From the NCBI RefSeq assembly GCF_036324505.1, contig NC_086363.1, forward strand, positions 3,993,290 to 4,057,289: DNA of 64,000 nucleotides, read 5' to 3'. Source of the stretch: Eleginops maclovinus (taxonomy: Eukaryota > Chordata > Actinopteri > Perciformes > Eleginopidae). Numbering within the stretch: the first letter of the stretch is position 1; every line of letters starts with the position of its first letter. Under the pieces are notes generated by a model. That model ran no database searches and was not told where the DNA came from. It saw only the letters and a list, made by a program, of their open reading frames with translations. Positions 12,785 to 26,957 of this stretch are shown here, piece after piece. The translations under genes were made by a program, and so were the position numbers.

Positions 12785-13879
12785 CAGAGGCAGTCTTTGC
12801 TCCGCAGCAGCTGTGTCACTTCAGCTCAGCATCTTCAGTCCAACCTTAAGGGACCCGGACTGCCCGTGTCCCTGCCCACACATCTACATCCAAGGACCCC
12901 CCCACCACCACCACCACCACCATAGAAACACCAGCCAGACCCCCCCCTCCTCCTCCTCCTCATGCCTTAAGCTACCAGCAAACACACACTCATGCACACT
13001 GCCCGTCATGCATACTGATAAACGTGCTCACTATCAACAGCAGCAGACAGTGGCTTGGCTGCCTGACTGCTGACAAAGCCCAGACTCATTCTGCCCGGCC
13101 CTGTAGACACAGGAGCAGCAGCAGAGACAAACTCTGGCCTGCAGCCACTCCCAGTCAGCTCTACATATGTCACATGTTAATGACATCAAGTCTCTGACCA
13201 CCCACAGACCGCCACACACTTGAGGGCAGCAGAAAACAAAGTCATTCCTCCCCTTGAACACCAGACCTTATCCTCTCTGTGGCGTTCAGGGTGCAGGACT
13301 TGAAGGCTTTGAACCTTTGCATTTCTGCAGGTCTGATCTGTCACCTTTCTCCACCTTCTCCGGCCCCCCTGCAGTGCGATATGGTTAAGTTTGCTCACAG
13401 AGAGACTTAGACTAAAATACATGCGAACAACACAAACATATCATTATAATATTTATGATACATGATTTTCTTCCTGTGAAATAATGAATATCTGTAGCCT
13501 GGAGGCTTCCTCTGTTAATTAATTAAGTGAAGTAGACTGAAAAGAGAAAGTAGAAGTCATTATTCTAGTGTCTGAGTTCATCACTGTATATTTCGACTGT
13601 TTCAGGGGCAACACAAGTAGCTACAGCTTTGTTTTTGTCAGGGATTTGAGCCAAAAGCAGGGAGCCAAACACACATTCACAGCTGTAATCCTGATCTCAT
13701 TAGTGGACTCGGAGTGAAAATAGTAAACAGTAGACTCCTGCATGTGCAGAGAGGAAACAGTACGGCATCTTTTGTCAAACATGACTGATTCACTTTTCCT
13801 TTTGTGTGTGTGTGGGAGCTTTTCCTTTCATATTGATCACGGTTGTGCCAACTGTTTGTTTTGTCTTTTCATATAATGA

Positions 13880-14060
13880 ACCCTGGGCCCTCGGTGAGGC
13901 CCCGGCAGAGCTCTGCTCCATGCTAAGGGGCTTTTTGTGAGACAGTGTCACGCTCCCTCGTTCCGGCGAGGCTTGGCGTTTCTTATTATTCATGGCTCTC
14001 TCCCCGTTTGTTGAGAAGGCCGGGATCAAACAGGATGATTTGCCACGCCTGACACCCACT
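13880..14060. promoter_or_regulatory. Candidate regulatory block
   Basis: Unique, GC-richer sequence with GCCCTCGGTGAGGC (close to an AP-2 half-site pair) and a CTTATTATTCATGG motif, next to the long TG array. Confidence 0.2.
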
Positions 14061-14260
14061 GCAGCGAGTGTGTGTTTTGCGTGTGAATAAGTGAGTGTGT
14101 GTGTATGTGTGAACTGGGCTCAGGCTCAGTAATGACAGGATTTGTTAAACAGTAAATTAATGAATAATGAAATATCCAGCACGCGCCTGCCTTGCCTGGA
14201 GCACAGTGCCCCGAGCAGGAATTACTCCCGACCAGCACTCCGCTGTCTGCATGCTGGATA

Positions 14261-14468
<208 letters not shown>

Positions 14469-15279
14469 AGCATTTTTACAGCCCATTGCGTGACAGAACG
14501 CTGAGGGGCTTTGCTGATGGGGGCCTGGTCTCTCACTTCCTGGCAATAACGACAGACTGACGGACAGAGATGCATATGAAGAAAACACCGTCAGTGTGCT
14601 CCCATAGTTTGTATATCAAATATGACCAATGTCTTCATAAGCTCAGTCCATGTTCATAACCAGATTACCTTCCAATTGGCCTCTCATTACAGTAACAGCC
14701 TGTGACGTTTTCATAAAAACAAGATTTGCCTCCAATTATCATCAATTCATCAGTCATTTATTTTATATTTAGCTCCTGCATGAACGCTGTGCAGCTGGTG
14801 GATCTGTATATTGTGCACAGGAAGTGGTGTCTTAACTCGATCTGCAGGAGCCATGTTGGACCTGCACAATAACTTTGACAGGTGATTGCAGAGAAGAGTT
14901 TTCAACAACTAATGCAAACTAAAAAACAGGAGGAAATTACATCACTTTAAGAGCAATACCTGTAATAATCCACGAGTCACTATTCCTTTCTATAATAGTG
15001 GTGATAGGATTCATGCAGAGGCTAACACACGCTAACCTTTCCTGCTCCAGACTTTAAGTGTGCTCAATTTTGCCCTTGGTTAAAAGAATTGTCAATAATA
15101 TTAGACACAGGATTTAGATAATATCGTTAGAGCGCTTGACTGTGAGCCTGGAAGTTGATTGAACTCATATCTACTCATGAAACAACTGTTCAAATCAGAG
15201 TTTTGTGAGGCAAGCAGATGAAACATTAAAGTGTTGATACATAACTTTTGGTTTCTTGTACTTTTTAACACAAGATTCT

Positions 15280-15346
15280 GTTACTGATTCCTGAAATCAA
15301 TGCAAGCTACAGGGAGTAGCTTGCATTGATTTCAGGAGTCAGTAAC
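15280..15346. repeat. 31-bp-arm near-perfect hairpin (inverted repeat)
   Basis: Left arm 15280-15310, 5-nt loop AGGGA (15311-15315), right arm 15316-15346. The arms pair over all 31 positions with a single T/G exception (15288 with 15338), a wobble pair in plus-strand RNA. Loop-proximal arm sequence is GCAAGCTAC / GTAGCTTGC. Confidence 0.9.
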
Positions 15347-16974
15347 CATTGGCAAGCTCCAACTTTGTAAGTTTCCATGTTGTGGTAGGCCTCTATCCTC
15401 GGGCGTGAAAACAATGCAAACAAAATCAGAAAGCTGCTCAATGCTAAAGTTTTGTAAACATTTGCCATCATTTTGTTGACTACAGGCGCAGCAAACTGAA
15501 TCTATAGAGCTCAAGTTAACTCAGAATATGATAGTATCCGTCGTTATGAACTGCTTAAATCTGCCTCCAGCTTGACTTTTTCCGTAGTAGTGGAGTAACG
15601 AATTGTGTTGTAAATGTGAGACAAATCAGATTTGAAGAAAAACCTCAAGCAACCTCCATCCATATAGGCAGCAGTGTGGAAGTGATCTTATATATTGTAG
15701 TCAGTGTTAGACATTGCTTTAAAAGAACTGCACTTTTACTTTCAATCTACAATTTACAAATCAGTGCCACAAATAATGCAAGTGTGAAGTCAGAATTACA
15801 TATTATAAAACAGATGTTAGCTATATATTTTCTGGGTAGCCGTAGTGTTTTTAAATTTGTCTCTGCATATTCCCCGCCGTCAGAAGTACTTTTAATGTAT
15901 TGGTAAACTTCTCATAAGCCTCCATACCACACTAAGGTGTTAATAGCCTTTATATAATAGGATTACTATAATGTATGATGTATGCAGAGGTTTGGACTCA
16001 TTGTGTAGATGCAGCCTTGACTTTTACAATCAAGCTCTTCAAGAGGCTTGAGGCTCAAAACACAACTAACTGTGTTGCCAATGGACGCTAAACCCACAGA
16101 AACCACTGGTGTTAGTCCCTTGGATACTGAGGTGAAAAATACCAATCCAAAAAGACACTCTCCTGCCAATTCATTCAGTTCTGCTTCCTTAGGATCAGGT
16201 TTTTTAAGGCAACATAAACAGAGGTCATTACAGATGAGTAATAGGGATGATTCTTTCCATTAGTTAATTGAATTTTCATTTGAAAATATAATACAAAATG
16301 TGGGTTACTCTAGTTTTTATTGGGCTTTAATGCATTTTTAGGATTATCCATACATCCCAACGTCTTTATATGTTTTTATTACCAGTTCACATTAGTACAA
16401 AGTCTATTCATTACATTATTTAGATAATTTCTTTATTCGAAAAAAATGATAGATAGGCATCGAGCTGAAAGACTTTGAGACCTATATTGTCTGTATATTT
16501 GTTTGTGTATATTATAAGCTATTTTTTGTATTTAATTCCAAAATAAGAAGAGCGAAACCTTGCCTTAAACGTCTTTTTACCGACACGTCACCCACATTAT
16601 GAATCTAAGTAGAAAATCTTCAGTTTAACTCATTAAGGGGACTTTTTATTTAAAGCAATTCGTTTGAGTTAATGAGTGGAAACGTTTCTCTTCCGTGTGT
16701 TTTGTTGTGTTGTCTTCGGTTTGTTTATGGTTGCAGCCAACCTGTCGGTGTTATAGTCCTGATGCTCAGCAGCTTCCTGTCTTTGTTGAGCGAGAATCGC
16801 TCGCGGACATGCGGGTGCTGAACTCTGCACCTGCGTCACGCGGCGTTCCACTCCACGGGTCACACTGAGCCCGCGGGACACTCTCTCTATCTCTCCCCCT
16901 CTCTCTCTCTCTCAATTCAAAGAAGCGTTATTGGCATGACCATATCAAAAACACTACTGTCATCATGTCAGCAT

Positions 16975-16978
<4 letters not shown>

Positions 16979-17061
<83 letters not shown>
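16979..17061 (+). repeat. (TC)n microsatellite, about 83 bp
   Basis: Pure CT/TC array. Confidence 0.99.
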
Positions 17062-17065
<4 letters not shown>

Positions 17066-17514
17066 AATATTTAGCAACTAATATTTTACACATACAAAAA
17101 ACGTATTTAAGTTGCTGTCAGACAACATGACTTCTGACTCCCTCTTATTCTCTCATTTAAAGCAGCGTTATTACCACATGACAAATTGCCAACGCGTATT
17201 GTTCAAGGTGGTGCAATGTGCTCTCTGTGCCAATTTGCGCCATGGAGAGTTTGGTTTAATTTTAGAATATTTGATTTTCAAAAATGGTTATAAGGGGGCT
17301 CATTGTTCTGTAGCAGAGCCTATTTATATATTTGTGAACAGACAGAGGTGTCTAAGAGTTTCCCTTTTTTTTAAGGTGGTAATGATAATGACAGTAGGCT
17401 ATTATGGTTTTTAAGTTCTTCTTTTTTCCTTCAAATCTCTCTATGCCTTTAGAGCTCCCTATTCTCTCCGTCTCTCTTTCTCATTATCTTTCTTCCTTTA
17501 CTTTTTCTCTGTGT

Positions 17515-17700
17515 GTCTCGCGCTCTCCCGTCATTAGCACACCGGCGGTACATCCCCACCGCACATCGGGCCCGCGAGGCACGATTCTATTCCCCCTGCG
17601 CGCGTGCGAGAGAGAGAAGCCTCTCTGAAACGAGAGCCTCACTGTCCGGAAAATGCAGCCAATTATCTCCCTGGAATAAGGCAATATTCATCATTGTGTA
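17515..17700. promoter_or_regulatory. CpG-rich unique block
   Basis: CpG-dense stretch (CACCGGCGG, GGGCCCGCGAGG, CTGCGCGCGTGCGAG) in AT-rich surroundings, 2 kb beyond the tfap2b stop; followed by CCAATTATCTCC. Confidence 0.25.
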
Positions 17701-18654
17701 TGCGTGTTTCAGAGGCTTTGCAGTATTAGATTATTACCTTACAAAGCAAATATATACGAGTGTAAAAACATTTTCTTATTTTGACTTTTAATCTTGAACT
17801 TGGCCGTAAATGTGAAAGAATTTCTGAATATCTTTAACAAAATACAGGTCGCTTTAAAGTACCATTAATCTATTTTGAGTAAAAATAATATAACTGTTAC
17901 TCCTTTAATCTCTTGTCTTGTACTGAATAATCCTCATTGCAAATTAGGTCCATTAGGTAAACCAACATATCAGAAACCATTAATGACTCATTTAGTTTTC
18001 CATTTATCATTCGGTCCGTGTTCTAAATGTTGGTGTTGGAGTTTACTTTTTTATGTGCATTTTATTCAAAGATTGGGCTTTTGAGTATCCCCAATTTTCC
18101 ATGGATTTCCTCCCTGCAGAAAGATGGAAGGATATATTTCACTAGATTATTATATATTTCAGACTGAGGCTTTTTATGACTGTTTCTTTAAATGAATATC
18201 TGAATTGAATAACTGAGTTGGAATTAATGTAAATTGAAATCTACTTTAACGATTTTCTTATGTTGGTCCATTAATTAGATTGTAATGGTTTTTTTTTTTA
18301 CACTGGTACCTAAACCATTAAGCCATTTATTTTGTGATGAACAGGTTGTTGAAATACATACTGTACCATTAATTTAAAGCACAGTCAATGCAAATGTGTC
18401 ACATTTAAAACCACAATGAAAAAGACGATATTTTTAAGGTCCAACTCGAATTTCAGTCACTTAGAAAGTTGCATTTTCTTTTGGAAATGTAAATGATATC
18501 TTCAGGTGTTGTTTAATATTCCATTAAAACAAATTAGGTTAAGTTGTCTGACATCAGCCAAGGAATACCAGGTTTTATATTTTGGATAGGTGACTCTGAC
18601 TCCCAAACTTTGGTGGAGGATTTCCCTGGAGAAAAGGCCAGGCTGCACACCTCG

Positions 18655-19599
<945 letters not shown>

Positions 19600-19891
19600 T
19601 CATTTCCGCTGCTTCTCCTCTTTGTCGGCCTTGTTGCTGCCGTCGCCGTGCCGGTTGTTGTTGGGGGGGCTGTTGATGAACATCTTGTCCAGTCCTTTGA
19701 GGGCCTCGGTGAGGTAGTTCTGCAGGGTGGTGAGCGCGGCGCAGATAGCGGGTGAGCCGAAGCCGTGCGTGATGAAGGAGAAGTGGGAGAGGCAGCTCTG
19801 GATGCCGGGCTCCAGGATGGGGCTCGGCCGAGAGTTTCCCAGGGGAGTCCTGTCCTGGGCCAGCAGGTCTGAAAACTCCTTACACAGCTGT
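19600..19891 (-). CDS. tfap2b: tfap2b coding exon 7 (terminal)
   Basis: Encodes [19 protein letters not shown], then the [21 protein letters not shown] helix region and a hydrophilic tail ending KEEKQRK before TGA (19602-19600). Acceptor CCTTGCAG. In tfap2d the corresponding sequence is split by an additional intron after HFS. The tail contains an asparagine run (PPNNN) not found in tfap2d. Confidence 0.95.
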
Positions 19892-21651
19892 CTGCAAGGG
19901 GGGACACAAGGAGATGTCAGGAGGGAGATATGGGTTCCTCTAAAATAGTAACACCACTGCTGATAGTGGACATTCAATGGCAGTACATGTATTAACCTTG
20001 CTTCAGTGTGCAGCAACCTGGAGCTTGTTTGACTTTAGCTTCTAAATAAATGTGTGTCCATTCTGGATGTGATGTGATAGGTTTTAATGTCCCCTGGAAG
20101 TTGTTACACATGCATACCAAAGATAACGTTGCTTTGTACTCAATAATTAAGACTGTTTGGTATTATTTATCTTTTTCTATTATTCATTTCATTGTTTTTG
20201 AAACATTTTATCCATTGTTTTTTATTGTAAGTGTAATTTCCTCTAAACTTGTAAATCTACTGCACCTGTGTCAACACAATCAAAAGATCCCTTTGTTTCC
20301 TGCAGTTCTTCTCTACATGCATAATACAGAAGCACAATGAGTAGCCTCTATCCCATTAATACTCAAATGCCTATCAAACCCTCTCACCAAAACAGTAGAC
20401 AGTATATGTGTGTCCCATCTCCGAAGGGCAAAGAAATCATGTCTGCAGAGGTTTAATGGATAAAAAGTCGAGATCAGTGATTCATCCACAACTGTATTCA
20501 TGTTAGGGTGGGGAAGTGGTCCACACAGCATCTGGACCTTCACTTAAGCACCCACATGTTGCTTTTAGGTGGATGGGGTTATGCTCAACTATCTGCAATA
20601 ATTGTGTCAATGGGTTTAAGTACTGAGCTAATTATAACCACGTTTAAGATTCTAAACCAGGTATTCAGTGAAATTCTCGATTAAAAAGCCCCCATAGCAT
20701 CGTAGTGCAAACTGCACACACTTTGCAAGGCCCTCAGACTAAACTCTACAGCCTCTCTTAATGCTGTGTGCCTGATCCGGATTTTACAGGGATGTTTTTG
20801 ATTCTCTCACTAACTTTATCTTAACTTACATTATCAGCTTGTATAACAAAATCCATCCCAAAGGAGAATAGTGCCTGATGCTTCTCCTTTTCAACTCCAA
20901 AGTAATGATGTGTAACTGTATCCTTGAGGCATATTGTTCTACTTTTCTCTATTTATTTCTGTTTCCAAATTTAGAAAGTGCGTTTGAAAGACAATCAGAG
21001 GGAAAGGCATGAACTTGATGCAGCTGCTACAGGATGCCTTGACTTTAATTGAAAGAGCCTTTAAATCCCTAGAAAAGTCATCTAAATATTCTGGCAAAGG
21101 TTGAAGAGCTTATAGCTTTTTTTCTGTTCCTTCTGAATCAAAGATATATAATTCATCCTCAAAACTTGATGTACATTTTTTATTTTTGATGCTCTTGAAA
21201 AGGGATAACATTTATGCTCTTGACTCCACCGGATATCCTCTCATCATCCTTTACACTGACACCATACCAATAATGTTTAACACATTATCTTTGGAAATTA
21301 GAGGATGCTTTAACTTCATAGAGAAATGTAAAGCTAATGCCATATCTGAACGTTGTACAAAAGAGCCATATTTATATCTAGAAAATGTAATGAAACCAAT
21401 AGAAGAGCAAGGAAGTTGCATAGTTTGAGGCCTCAGCATTTGAAGCCAATATTGAAATGGTAATATACGTAATTTAATACAAAAGGTAATCAAATGCATC
21501 TTCATTCTTCCTTTAAGATTCCAATGAAAAATGCAACGGTGAGAGAGAATCTCGCCTCCTAAAAATGTCAGCAAATCATCCTCTTGGTTTTGGGCCCACA
21601 TTTTATATTCAAGAGACCTCTCTCTCCCTCTCTTTCTCTCAAAATGTGTAC

Positions 21652-21708
<57 letters not shown>

Positions 21709-21975
21709 AATGAGCGGCCTAAGGGCAGAGCTCCAGCAAATGAGTGACAGGCGGTGCAGGCCGAGCCCAGCTGGGGTTAGGCGAGCAGAGAGGAGAAGCC
21801 TCCACCTGGGGCGACTCTCAGGGCCCTCGCTGTTGTTTTCTGACGACTTGAAACACTTCACTGCTAAATAATGAATTTCTAACAGGCAGCACCGACACAC
21901 AGTATTGGAACAGGTTTGAAACTGAGCATCAAACATCCAGCACCGAAACACATCGTACATACTGATCACATTGGG

Positions 21976-22045
<70 letters not shown>

Positions 22046-25000
22046 GCAGATGGTTTATACAGTGCAGACAGCACTATTTATGCAAGCTAAAAATACAAGT
22101 TTCCTGAAGGGATCTTTGTTACAGCTCTGCATGCAACCTCTTTTTTTACACAGAAAACTCATTCAGGGGAATAAATGGACACAGAATAGGACTGCTCATT
22201 ATTAATTGGTGAACGGCTTTTTTGATCATTTTAAAAATAGGAAAACATCCCAAGTGGTTCTGGGATTTAATCCACATTTCCTCTTCTAGCTTGGTTTCTT
22301 TTTAAAGAAAATCTATGTTGCTCTGTTTTAAAAGTAATCACAAGACCCTGGATTCAATTCCGCAGTTTAACAGCCATAAAAAAAAATGGATTAATATAAG
22401 TAACTCTACGAGGAGAGCCAGTAAAAATCCATCGCCTTTAAGACCAGAAGCAGAGGTCAAACCCACACCGTCAAAGCTGGTATTTCATAATGTCTGAGAC
22501 TATACATTAAAGTGTGCATAAGATAAGGTTCCTGTATACTTGAGTAAAGCGGTATTTATGTGGAAATATACCCCTTGCTTTTAAGATTATTCACTAACAT
22601 GCAGATTAATACATATTTCGTAAACGTTTGAATTCACTTTAACTGCCCTCAATTTCCTCAGTCATTACGACACAGGTCACCTCCATATAGAGTTTGATGC
22701 TTTTCATTAAGAAAATCTCCCTTTCCTCTTTAAATGTCAATGCCATGGCTCACTGTGGCAAAATGGACTGTGTGATATAGAGTGAAGCGCAGAGGAGAGG
22801 TTTGCACCCTCGGGGGTATTAAAGAGGGGGCCATAGAGAGGCCCCCAGGAAAATGAGGGAGAGTTTAATTTCACAATAATTTCATTCATCAGAAATGTAA
22901 CTACTTGCAGAAGAAGCATGCCCTGGTGTTCACACTGTATGTGTGATGGTTATGTAATTCAAATTACCAGCAACCAGAGCCTTTCTAAATGGCACCCTGG
23001 AACTGTAAACCATATTTAAGGTTTCAAGGTTTTATTGGTCATATGCACAGCATATACAACGTATATGTTGGCAATGAAAATCTTAGATCCCATGCTCCTC
23101 CAACAACTCAACATACATAAAATAGTGCAAAAAGGTGGAAAGTAGGAGAACATTTCATATATACGAACAGCATTAACTGGATATACTTTCAGAATAAAAG
23201 GGCTTCTTTGTAAAGCTATTTTGTTTAGAATTTACAGGAAATAAACAGCTTTACACCGCTTTGCGAAAACACATCTGTGTTGATAGACTGGATGTGTTGG
23301 TTTCATGTTGTGCCATTTAGTTTTTGTTTCTCTAAATACCTAAATTGCTCATTTTAAATGACAGCAATACTCTTATTCACCACTGGTATCTCCTATGCTG
23401 CACATCAGACATGCATACTGTTCTATGACAGACAGAAAACACCCTATAAAGGCTATGAGGGAGCTGAATCTAATCAGACGGTCCATCAGACTCACTTTGT
23501 CGCCAGCAGCATGTTTTTCCGCGTGTGCATCTCGTTGGGGTCCGCGTGCTGCCGGTTGAGGTACTCGCTCACGGCTTTGGTAGGAAACTCCGTCTCGCAG
23601 ATGTAACCGAAATCTCGGGCCAGGTGCACCGCCTCACCTAGGGGGAGGAGATTCGGCGGTTACAGTCGGAGTGATTATGAGACGTACAATATTGCGACAT
23701 GACAACCATGTATTTCCTCCTTTTATCAGTATTCATTATTGTGCTGTCCGATTCCTGCAAACACTGCACGTGTTAAAACTGGGACGTCTTCCCTTTATGC
23801 ACGAATGTCCCTCCGCTGTCATCCTCTCGGGATGCAAAATGTTTTGAAAATACAATATGTAGGCCTATGGGTGAAGGTTTTAATGTCGTTATTTTAAAAA
23901 AGAGAGAGAGCTCTTGCTTTGAGAAATTTTCATAATCCTAGAAAAAAGTAGGTCATAAATATATTTGTATTTCATTTTTAAAGTGTAGAAATAAATATTG
24001 GTAAACTTGTATATTAGGCTGTTTTCAGGAAAATGTTGATTTAATTGAAAATGTAGACTATTGTTAAATTGGGCTTGTAGCCAAATGTTGGGTACCACCT
24101 GCCAGGCCCAAACTGCAGCCTTTAACCAATGAATCATTTAATCTAATTTAGTAACTCCAGTACTCTTCTCTTCACTCGTTCAGAATCAAATACTTATTTA
24201 CCTTTTATTAAATGCATGCAGCCATTTTATAAACACAGTCTCATTGTCAAACCTGTAAGGTCATGAACTTTGTAATCCTTTCACCTGGCCATGCGTCATT
24301 TTTGGTGATGTTGAAATCTTTGTCATGTGGAGCAAATTAAATGTTGGATTTCTAGAGCCAAACTTTACCTTACTAAACTATGTCACAGTAAGGATTATAT
24401 CCATGCAGCTTCTGTATTAATGGATAAACACAGTAAAGCAATCACCTTCTACAAGAGATGTTAGTAATGTGACATTTGCAGCTTTGCGTCTTCCAGCAGG
24501 TAAATTCATTCCAATCTTCTCCAGCTTTTCCCTCAGACATTTCCCACCGTTTTTGGATTTTGCTCTGTGGAAAAAAAGGAAAACAAATAATGTAAATTGC
24601 ATCAGTAAAGAACCAGGGCATACATGTCATATATTCCTCACAAGGCATTCAAGTAAATGACCAATATTCCCCTAGAAAGTTAAAAATTGAAACACATGAT
24701 TGGACAGGTAGGATCTTCACCCAAAGATAAATAATAGACACATATTAATCTATTAAGTTGCAGTAATAAAAATAACAACACTACAATTAAGTGAAACCGT
24801 TTCGTACAGAGATATTAATTAATATGAATATAATAAATACATATACATGTCTGTGTGAGTCCAAAGCAGCATTGTGCAGGTTTGGGAGTTTTTGTTTATT
24901 AGTTTGTATTGTGCATTTGGCTTTGTTAATGTTAAGTAGCATACAAAGTTCAGATACAGCTGCCCTTGCATTGAACTCTGGGTTTAACTAATATCTTCTC

Positions 25001-26917
25001 TGCACATTTAAGGAGACACAAGCTGTTTCTACACCCAGACTTTATCCCTGCGTCAACATGCTCTGAGGCTGCAGTCGTACCTTCTCAACACGCCCCCCAA
25101 CAGGGATGCGTTCAGGCACTCTGGCGGGGACAGTCTCCTCTGCACCTCCCCTACGGTCACTTTGTACTTGGAGGTGGAGCTGAGCAGCGACAGGCGGCCC
25201 GGTACCGAGCAGAATACCTCGTTAATGTTCACGGTGATGCCTCCGATCAGCCCGTCCTTACCGAGCATCAGAGAGCCCATGTTCTTGTGAGGCATGGGAA
25301 CTGAAAGAGGACGTTACATAACATTTAAAAATAAGTACGATTTTTTTTTTTTTTAGAGCCCAATTTGGGAAATGGTTTGGTCAAAGCAGCATGCAAACAA
25401 GGCATAGCACACGTAATAAAAATAAAATACAGGATACATATAAACAGAAACAGTATTGGGGGAAGATTTGCTTCTAAATAAGAAAATAGAAGGAGCTGTG
25501 AGTTTTAATCTCGTGTCAGACTGTGAGTGTGACCAGGAGGTGGGAAGTAACTAAGTACATTTACTCAAGTACTGTGAGCAATTTTGAGGTGAACTTTACT
25601 TGAGTATTTTATGCTACTTTATATTTCTACTGTACTTCATTTAGAAGGGAAATAATGTACATTTACTCCACTACATTTTTTAACAGCTTCATACTTCTAA
25701 CAAAATGCATCTGTAAAAATTAAACTATTGGGCTTGAAGTCACGAGTCAAATTATTTAAATATTGTACAATCAGAAATGTCAAATATGTAAATATAACTG
25801 CACATTGATTACTTTTACTTTAAGTACTGCTGATAATACTTTTTAAATTTGACGTAAGATTTTGAATGCAGGACTTTTAATTGAGTTGAAATTGAGTATT
25901 ATTACATTACTGTGTTGGTATTTTTTACTCAAGTAAAAGCGTCAAGAGATACTGCTCCCACCACGCGCGCTCAGAAGGGAGCCCTGGTCTAATGAAGCGC
26001 CCACGCGCCAGGCATTTACTGATATTTAATTTCGCACGACATTCTCATTACAATATTATCGATTGTTGATTGGCTCGCGTTCTCAAATCACTCCACGGCC
26101 AATCTGTGCCAATTACCAAGTTACAATTTTAGTTTAGTTACTTTATCATAAACCTGAAAGCCGTTTGGGGTAACGAATACATTATTTATAAGTTACAATT
26201 TAATTACTGAAAAAACATGTGCCCATGTTACAGCACACAGTCTTTGCTGCAACATAAATTACATTATCATAGATTTATACTTTTGGAGGGCGGGGGGCAC
26301 AGGGGGTGTCCAGGCTCAGTGTTACAGGGGCTCAGTGTGGGGGGGTTTGATGGCTCCACGGGGGATAATACCGCAGATTAGCTCTAAACGAGCTCACGAG
26401 ATCTCCGTGAGCGGTGCCATTTATTACATCAGCGGTTTAAATGCCCCGCGGGGAGCTCAGTCACTCAACATCCCGTAACTAAATCACCGCACATCATCAG
26501 CGACACACTGCCTGCGAGTCAATATACCGGGATCTTTAACCCATTCCACAAAACCCTCATCCTGGGCTCCCAAAATCAGGATGAACCCATATATCCAGCT
26601 TTTACTTGCCAAAGCATTGAGATATGACACATCTGGTCCTCTTTAGATCCAAGTTGTGCCCTTTTTTATTGGCTCTACACAACATAAATCATCGTAATGT
26701 ATGACATATGACAAAGTAAATTAGCCCATAATTTGGTACAGACAGAAAAGGAACCTCAAGATAAGATAACAGCCCTATTATGTATCTTAAATCTATTCTA
26801 GATCATCCAGATTTGTGTTCATTTATGCTTTAGTTTTTTTGGGGAAAAAATGTATATTTGTAAACCTTGTTGTTGTCATATTGTATGACTATTGGTAACA
26901 TATCTGAGAGATCAGAC

Positions 26918-26957
<40 letters not shown>

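Larger units (their letters stand above)
19892..23495 (-). other. tfap2b intron 6
   Basis: 3.6 kb. Holds two CA arrays and one dispersed repeat copy (23017-23130). The stretch 22640-22990 looks unique and moderately GC-rich. No exon recognised. Confidence 0.85.
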
